NCBI GenBank assembly: GCA_025656435.1
Contig: JAHXHT010000065.1
Span: 1 to 10,537 of the forward strand
Length of the DNA stretch: 10,537 nt
Reading direction: 5' to 3'
DNA from: Candidatus Thiodiazotropha sp. (ex Gloverina cf. vestifex)
Lineage (GTDB): Bacteria > Pseudomonadota > Gammaproteobacteria > Chromatiales > Chromatiaceae
This document shows, one piece after another, positions 6,442 through 10,537 of the stretch. The notes beneath the pieces are model-generated. The model was not told where the DNA came from. It searched no databases and saw only the letters and a program-made list of their open reading frames with translations. A program made the translations under genes and the position numbers. Position 1 is the stretch's first letter. Every line of letters begins with the position of its first letter.

Positions 6442-6660
6442 TATTGTTTCTCCCTTGGATATTATTGTACTGCCAGGAGTTTGCCATGGTCAGCACCGGT
6501 GAGCCAGTCTAGGCTATCAATGGGTGGATTCAGGGGCCTTATAAGATAGTCGCTCTATAAAATATTGACTTATTGGGTGATTTTTCGCTCTACAACACAG
6601 AGAAATAATATGTAAGCTACTGATATTTATATGGTAATACCATTATTTCTTTATATGATC
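6442..6660 (-). promoter_or_regulatory. AT-rich adk upstream region
   Basis: This region holds no gene. On the minus strand a possible sigma-70 pair is CTGACC, 18 bases, TACAAT, with the TACAAT box (about 6468-6473) some 25-30 bases before the adk start; it is a modest match. Further up is a 13-base perfect palindrome ATGGTAATACCAT (6631-6643), flanked by a longer inverted pair AGAAATAAT (6601-6609) and ATTATTTCT (6642-6650). Their role is unknown. Confidence 0.3.
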
Positions 6661-6688
6661 AAAAAAAAGAGGGGGCATTTGCCCCCTT
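6661..6688 (-). terminator. Intrinsic terminator after htpG
   Basis: The GC stem GGGGGC/GCCCCC (6671-6676 with 6681-6686), with loop ATTT, extends by one A-T and one G-T pair. On the minus strand it is followed by an eight-base T run (6661-6668). It sits 25 bases after the htpG stop, a textbook intrinsic terminator. Confidence 0.88.
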
Positions 6689-6713
6689 GTTTTACTGACC
6701 AGATTCAGTCGAT

Positions 6714-8621
6714 TCAATTGCCCGCCAATTTCAGCATCAAACTGTTAAGACGCCTGACAAAGGCCGCAGGGTCATCCAGCTGCCCGCCTTCTGCCAGTTG
6801 CGCCTGATCGAAAAGTACCTGAGTCACATCATTGAAGCGCTCATCATCCCCTTCGCTCTCCAGCCGCTCCAGCAGCGGGTGAGAGATGTTGATCTCCATA
6901 ATCGGTTTGGTCTGCGGGGCATCCTGACCGACGGATTTAAGCACCCTCGCCAGGTTGGCGCTCATGTCGTGCTCCTCAACCACCAGACAGGCGGGAGAGT
7001 CGGTAAGACGATGGCTGACCCTGACCTCTTTGACCATCTCACCCAACGTCTTCTGCATTTTGTCCAAAAGATCCTTGTGGGCTTCTGTGGCTTTCTCACT
7101 GCTCTCCTTCTCTTCCTTATCCTCCAAGTCACCCAGATCGAGCTCACCCTTGGTAACCGACTGCATAGACTTACCGTCAAATTCCATCAGGCTGGTCACT
7201 AACCACTCATCAACCCTATCTGAGAGTAGCAGCACCTCGATGCCCTTCTTCTTGAGTACCTCTAAATGTGGACTGAAGCGGGCAGCAGCGGGAGAATCAG
7301 CGGTGATGTAGAAAATCTTCTCCTGACCTTCCTGCATGCGACTGACATAATCGGCCAGCGAGACGGTCTGTTCATCCTTATCATTATGGGTCGAGATGAA
7401 ACGCAGCAATCCGGCAATCCGCTCCTTGTTTGCCTGGTCCTCAGCCGGTCCCTCTTTCATGACTTTGCCGAACTGATCCCAGAATACCTGGTAATTCTCC
7501 TTGTCGTTCTCAGCCATTTTCTCCAAGGCACCGAGAATACGTTTCACGTTTGCCTGGCGGATGGTATCGATCTTGCGATTGTGCTGCAGGATCTCGCGTG
7601 AGACGTTCAGCGGCAGATCATCCGCATCCACGACACCTTTGATGAACCTCAGATAGCGAGGCATCAACTTCTCCGCCTCATCCATGATGAAGACACGACG
7701 CACGAAAAGCTTCACACCATGCGTCTGATCCCGATCCCAGAGATCAAAGGGTGCCCGCTTGGGGATGAACAACAGGGAGGTATATTCATTGGTACCCTCG
7801 ACACGATTGTGTACGTAGATCAGAGGCTCTTCAAAATCGTGTGAAACATGCTTGTAGAAGTCATGATACTCCTCTTCCGAGATATCGGGGCGGTTACGCA
7901 TCCATAATGCGGTGCCTTTATTGACCCGCTCGAATTCCGGCGTCTCCGGTTTCTCTTCATCTTCGCCGTAGAACTCCTTTTCCATCTCCACAGGAATGGT
8001 AATGTGATCGGAGAATTTTGAAATCACACTGCGCAGGCGGTAACTTTCCAGGAACTCTTTTTCATCCTCCTTCAAATGAAGAATGATATCGGTCCCCCGG
8101 GTTGCTTTATCGACATTTTCAATGGAGTAGGAACCTTCGCCTTCGGACTCCCAGCGTACGCCATGCTCCTCAGCCAGGCCGGCCCGCCGGGTCATTAAAG
8201 TAACCTTATCCGCAACGATATAGGCCGAGTAGAAGCCCACCCCGAACTGACCAATGAGTTCACTGTCTTTAGCCTGGTCGCCCGACATGGATTCAAAAAA
8301 CTTACGGGTCCCGGAACTCGCAATACTGCCGATAGTCTCCGTCACCTCCTGACGGCTCATGCCGATGCCGTTATCCGAGATGGTGACCGTACCGTTCTCC
8401 TTGTCTGCCGTCACACGTATCTTGAGCTCTGCATCTTCCTCAAAGAGTGCTTCGTCAGTAAGGGCCTCGAAGCGCAGTTTTTCTGCTGCATCTGAAGCAT
8501 TGGAGATAAGTTCTCGCAGAAAAATCTCTTTATTGCTGTAGAGGGAACGAATTACCAGGTTCAGTACCTGGCTGACTTCTGCCTGAAACGCGAGGGTTTC
8601 CTTTTGGGCTTCTACGGTCAT
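6714..8621 (-). CDS. htpG: Molecular chaperone HtpG (bacterial Hsp90)
   Basis: HtpG is the cytosolic, ATP-driven bacterial Hsp90, which remodels client proteins together with DnaK. At 635 residues it is full length (624 in E. coli). The N-terminal GHKL ATPase domain has the helix 'ELISNASDA' (E37, N41), 'SDNGIGM' (82-88) and the lid 'GQFGVGFYSAY' (125-135). The middle domain carries the catalytic-loop arginine in 'PLNVSREILQ' and the 'LWMRNRPDI' strand. The C-terminal dimerisation domain ends 'RRLNSLMLKLAGN'. A highly charged stretch near 500-515 ('LEDKEEKESSEKATEAHK') is lineage variable. A GGAGACC ribosome site precedes the ATG at 8619-8621. A clear sigma-32 promoter lies ~75 bases upstream, so heat induction is expected. 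It is followed by a terminator and then adk. Confidence 0.98.
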   Translation of the reverse strand: MTVEAQKETLAFQAEVSQVLNLVIRSLYSNKEIFLRELISNASDAAEKLRFEALTDEALFEEDAELKIRVTADKENGTVTISDNGIGMSRQEVTETIGSIASSGTRKFFESMSGDQAKDSELIGQFGVGFYSAYIVADKVTLMTRRAGLAEEHGVRWESEGEGSYSIENVDKATRGTDIILHLKEDEKEFLESYRLRSVISKFSDHITIPVEMEKEFYGEDEEKPETPEFERVNKGTALWMRNRPDISEEEYHDFYKHVSHDFEEPLIYVHNRVEGTNEYTSLLFIPKRAPFDLWDRDQTHGVKLFVRRVFIMDEAEKLMPRYLRFIKGVVDADDLPLNVSREILQHNRKIDTIRQANVKRILGALEKMAENDKENYQVFWDQFGKVMKEGPAEDQANKERIAGLLRFISTHNDKDEQTVSLADYVSRMQEGQEKIFYITADSPAAARFSPHLEVLKKKGIEVLLLSDRVDEWLVTSLMEFDGKSMQSVTKGELDLGDLEDKEEKESSEKATEAHKDLLDKMQKTLGEMVKEVRVSHRLTDSPACLVVEEHDMSANLARVLKSVGQDAPQTKPIMEINISHPLLERLESEGDDERFNDVTQVLFDQAQLAEGGQLDDPAAFVRRLNSLMLKLAGN

Positions 8622-8694
8622 GGTAATTTCCGGTCTCCAACGTCTGTAGTTGTTAAGTCAATGAATAAATAAGGGTTCTGCATATCCGGCAGAG

Positions 8695-8723
8695 AGATGG
8701 GGGCAAAGGGATTTTATTTCAAG
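8695..8723 (-). promoter_or_regulatory. Sigma-32 heat-shock promoter of htpG
   Basis: On the minus strand CTTGAA (8718-8723) is followed after 15 bases by CCCCATCT (8695-8702). This closely fits the RpoH consensus, CTTGAA then CCCCAT-T at 13-17 bases. The start point would fall about 65-70 bases before the htpG ATG, leaving a normal leader. Confidence 0.88.
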
Positions 8724-8736
8724 GTCATGCCCCAAA

Positions 8737-8761
8737 CTTCGAGAACATAAGGTTCTCGAAG
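8737..8761 (-). terminator. Perfect hairpin between the beta-barrel gene and the htpG promoter
   Basis: CTTCGAGAAC (8737-8746) and GTTCTCGAAG (8752-8761) form a perfect ten-base stem with loop ATAAG. On the minus strand only TTT follows, so as an intrinsic terminator of the upstream gene (stop at 8788) it is of the weak-tail kind. It ends 13 bases above the htpG -35 box and could instead be an operator. Confidence 0.5.
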
Positions 8762-8787
8762 CCCGGTGCCACCAAAAAAATTACGCG

Positions 8788-10212
8788 TCAGAATGTATGG
8801 GTAAAGAAGATGCTGAACCGATTCTCTTCATAACTCGAAGTTTCCGTCACCGCATCCCGTTCAAGATGCGCCAGGCTGAGACCGAGTGTAGAAAAAGCGC
8901 CAAGCTGATAATCACCACCCAGTGTAGTCACCAACTGGTCATAGTCTAAGGCCTGCTCTTCATGATCTGACCAACGAAGACTCAGATACCCATTGGTCCG
9001 CTGAGTAATCTCCCGGTTGAAGCTTGCGCTCAGGTCTAAGTCCTGTGTATCAAGAATAGGATCCTCATAGGTGCGATCCGTGTGAACGGCACCAAGGCTG
9101 AGTGTGGATCTACCCGTAGCGAAGGTGAAGTTGGTGACAACACGTTCAACTTCAAAAAACTCTGCACTCAGTGTCGCCGAACTGCTGCGCTCCACATTCG
9201 GTGGGCTCTCAAGTACTGCATCACGCACCAGATTGCCGAAAGCATCCTGACGTTGAAACAGACTGGGTCTTATGAGCTCGTCGCGGGCACTGCTGAAGTC
9301 CCGCTCGTACGTAGCCGTCCAGACAGTCCGTTGAGCACGGTGACTGAAATCGAGATAGTAATCATCACCAAAAGCCCGCTCCCCTCCACCTACGGCTAGA
9401 CGAGTTCGGGAGCTGGGTGTGTAGATAATACCGACGGTCCAAAGTGAATCATCAAGATCGGTATTCAGAGCCAGATCGAACTCCTCATAACCTGCAGAAA
9501 ACGCTATGGCCCATTGACGAGTCAGCTGCTGGGCGAACTCAGCCCTGACCTGCTTGACTTCATTATCTTCATCCAAATTGTCGTAATCCACCACATTCTG
9601 CATGGCCGACAATTCCCAGACCTGATTGCTGAACGCCCTGCCACTACCCAGCACCAGATCAACCTGTTGCCCGCGATTGTCATCCACCCCATCAGCCGAG
9701 TAGTTGACCGTATCAGCCGTATAGCGTGCTTCAAAGGTACTGTAATTGCCCATGCGGGCAGTGAAATAGGGACTGATGCCAGCGGTGTAGACCTCAGTAC
9801 TGTCTGATCTTCCGGTCAAACCATCGATACCCGTCCTGCCTGAACTGGTGATATTTGTCAGATCGGCAGTTGCCCAGCCATCCAGAAACAGGTGCTCCTC
9901 TACAAGTTCCGTATTGCCTTCAGCCCTGAGGAAATGAACCAACTCATCATCCTCGGTATCTTCCCTGTAGTGACGATACTCAGGGGTGTAGTTAAAATCG
10001 AGGCGCGCCCTGGCCCCCTCGCGATAGGCTGAAATGCTGGGGGTGATACGGGTAATCGATTCGTTCTCCTCACTGTCATGGGTCAGCAGTGAGTTGTCTG
10101 TATAGACCTGCTCCACTGTAATGGCTGGTGCAATAATCCAGTCAGCAGCAGAACCGGTCATTGGTATGATAGAAAGCCCCAAGCCACTCAACAGCAAGGG
10201 AAGTTTTTTCAT
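8788..10212 (-). CDS. Outer-membrane beta-barrel protein, PEP-CTERM-associated type
   Basis: The preferred start is the ATG at 10210-10212: 'MKKLPLLLSGLGLSIIPMTGSA' is a clean signal peptide cut before 'ADW'. This gives 474 residues. ATGs at 10237-10242 (MMTFHSIPFH) would add about ten residues behind a weak GGCGGA site; the longer open frame up to 10428 does not look like protein. The mature part is a series of alternating amphipathic strands rich in Tyr, Arg and Asp, and ends '...FSIFFTHTF', the terminal-phenylalanine signal of BAM-inserted barrels. The N-terminal pattern 'ADWIIAPAITVEQVYTDNSLL...ITRITPSISAYREGARARLDFNYTPEYRHY' recalls the family called PEP-CTERM system-associated (TIGR03016). 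No exosortase, PEP-CTERM or polysaccharide gene is adjacent, so this copy is an orphan. A role in export across the outer membrane is only a guess. Confidence 0.8.
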   Translation of the reverse strand: MKKLPLLLSGLGLSIIPMTGSAADWIIAPAITVEQVYTDNSLLTHDSEENESITRITPSISAYREGARARLDFNYTPEYRHYREDTEDDELVHFLRAEGNTELVEEHLFLDGWATADLTNITSSGRTGIDGLTGRSDSTEVYTAGISPYFTARMGNYSTFEARYTADTVNYSADGVDDNRGQQVDLVLGSGRAFSNQVWELSAMQNVVDYDNLDEDNEVKQVRAEFAQQLTRQWAIAFSAGYEEFDLALNTDLDDSLWTVGIIYTPSSRTRLAVGGGERAFGDDYYLDFSHRAQRTVWTATYERDFSSARDELIRPSLFQRQDAFGNLVRDAVLESPPNVERSSSATLSAEFFEVERVVTNFTFATGRSTLSLGAVHTDRTYEDPILDTQDLDLSASFNREITQRTNGYLSLRWSDHEEQALDYDQLVTTLGGDYQLGAFSTLGLSLAHLERDAVTETSSYEENRFSIFFTHTF

Positions 10213-10453
10213 GTGGAAAGGAATAGAGTGAAAAGTCATCATTGCATCCGCCCGTTCATATGAAATCTGGAAGCCTTCCTGTTTCCGTGGGTCATCTTTT
10301 GCACTGACGCGCCCGTCCTGTGAAGATAGTTCGTGCGCGTGCAAGCGAAGGTTACCCAACCTGCTGCAAAGATTACGCACCTGACATTGATAAGTCGAGC
10401 GGATTATCCGATCAGCCGGCGGCAACAATTAGCCACTCCATTAGAACCCCTAG
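10213..10453 (-). other. Intergenic leader upstream of the beta-barrel gene
   Basis: About 240 bases lie between the preferred beta-barrel start and the IS end. I see no gene. A GGATAATCC on the minus strand (near 10396-10404) could hold a -10 box, but no well-spaced -35 is evident. There is an 11-base palindrome GGAAGCCTTCC (near 10270-10280). I looked for cyclic-di-GMP riboswitch landmarks and found none. Confidence 0.4.
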
Positions 10454-10537
10454 GGAAGCTCTGAACGAATCGTTTGTCAGCGAACGTTTCCTCTCGCTTG
10501 CTTCAAAACTGCCATGAGCGAAGAAAAACAGTGCATT
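10454..10537 (-). mobile_element. IS5-family insertion sequence end (partial)
   Basis: The 18-base repeat GGAAGCTCTGAACGAATC begins here, directly after CTAG (10450-10453), a YTAR target tetranucleotide. It is identical to the IS end at 67-84 in opposite orientation, but the next bases differ completely. This therefore looks like the other (transposase-distal) end of the same or a sister element, lying in the same orientation as the left copy. No transposase segment could be recognised in the 66 further bases before the window ends. The strand is inferred from that end assignment. Confidence 0.6.

Noticed and set aside
8720..8775. tRNA-like 3' end (GGTTCTCGAAGCCC...GCCACCA)
   Set aside because: There is no proper T-loop (TTCRA) spacing, no matching 5' acceptor strand and no anticodon arm; it is the hairpin described plus chance bases.
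10213..10428. N-terminal extension of the beta-barrel protein to 10428
   Set aside because: The extension would bury the clear signal peptide 72 residues inside the protein and does not look like a secreted leader.
10243..10453. Cyclic-di-GMP (GEMM) or guanidine riboswitch before the beta-barrel gene
   Set aside because: A GGACGGG and some GC-rich stems caught the eye, but the conserved cores (such as GGGCAAACC, GACGCAAAGC) are missing.
10320..10517. A plus-strand open frame ending in REALNES...KLP
   Set aside because: It crosses the IS boundary; the REALNES part is only the translated IS repeat. No start signal is visible.
1..10537. A composite transposon carrying the whole window
   Set aside because: The cargo is core chromosomal genes in conserved order; the like-oriented IS ends more likely reflect independent insertions.

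Overview
The window reads as chromosomal DNA of a gammaproteobacterium. Two gene orders are the main evidence: uvrY/gacA - (uracil-DNA glycosylase) - uvrC - pgsA and htpG - adk, both close to the order known from Escherichia coli and relatives. A beta-barrel protein of the type linked to PEP-CTERM/exosortase systems, and a family-5 uracil-DNA glycosylase, point away from enteric bacteria towards an environmental lineage, perhaps of the Chromatiales/sulfur-oxidiser kind. That placement is inference. No rRNA or tRNA gene was recognised.

Every credible gene lies on the minus strand, so the transcriptional order runs from high to low coordinates. From the right: the end of an IS5-type insertion sequence (from 10454), a ~210-base leader, an outer-membrane beta-barrel gene (8788-10212), a hairpin, a very clear sigma-32 heat-shock promoter, htpG (6714-8621), a terminator, adk (5797-6441), a terminator, a thioredoxin (5247-5636), a strong hairpin terminator, a DUF1249/YqiB-like gene (4619-5119), the uvrY/gacA-type response regulator (3808-4455), a family-5 uracil-DNA glycosylase (3088-3729), uvrC (1191-3011), pgsA (592-1179), a broken gene for a secreted small heat-shock-like protein (57-511), and a second IS5-type end (1-84).

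Functionally the window has a DNA-repair block (base excision by the glycosylase, nucleotide excision by UvrC) next to a global regulator, a proteostasis/nucleotide block (HtpG, Adk, thioredoxin), and two envelope-directed proteins. The uvrC stop lies only about a dozen bases from the preferred pgsA start, which suggests co-transcription. The htpG, adk and thioredoxin units each appear to end in their own intrinsic terminator.

The parts most worth a second look are: (i) the small heat-shock gene, which has a signal peptide, a single-base frameshift near 166 and an IS5-type insertion in its last codons; (ii) the matching 18-base IS ends at both edges, each next to a YTAR target tetranucleotide; and (iii) a hairpin with two GGA motifs in its loop just upstream of the response regulator, a candidate CsrA/RsmA site. 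I did not find a convincing wholly new multi-gene system here.
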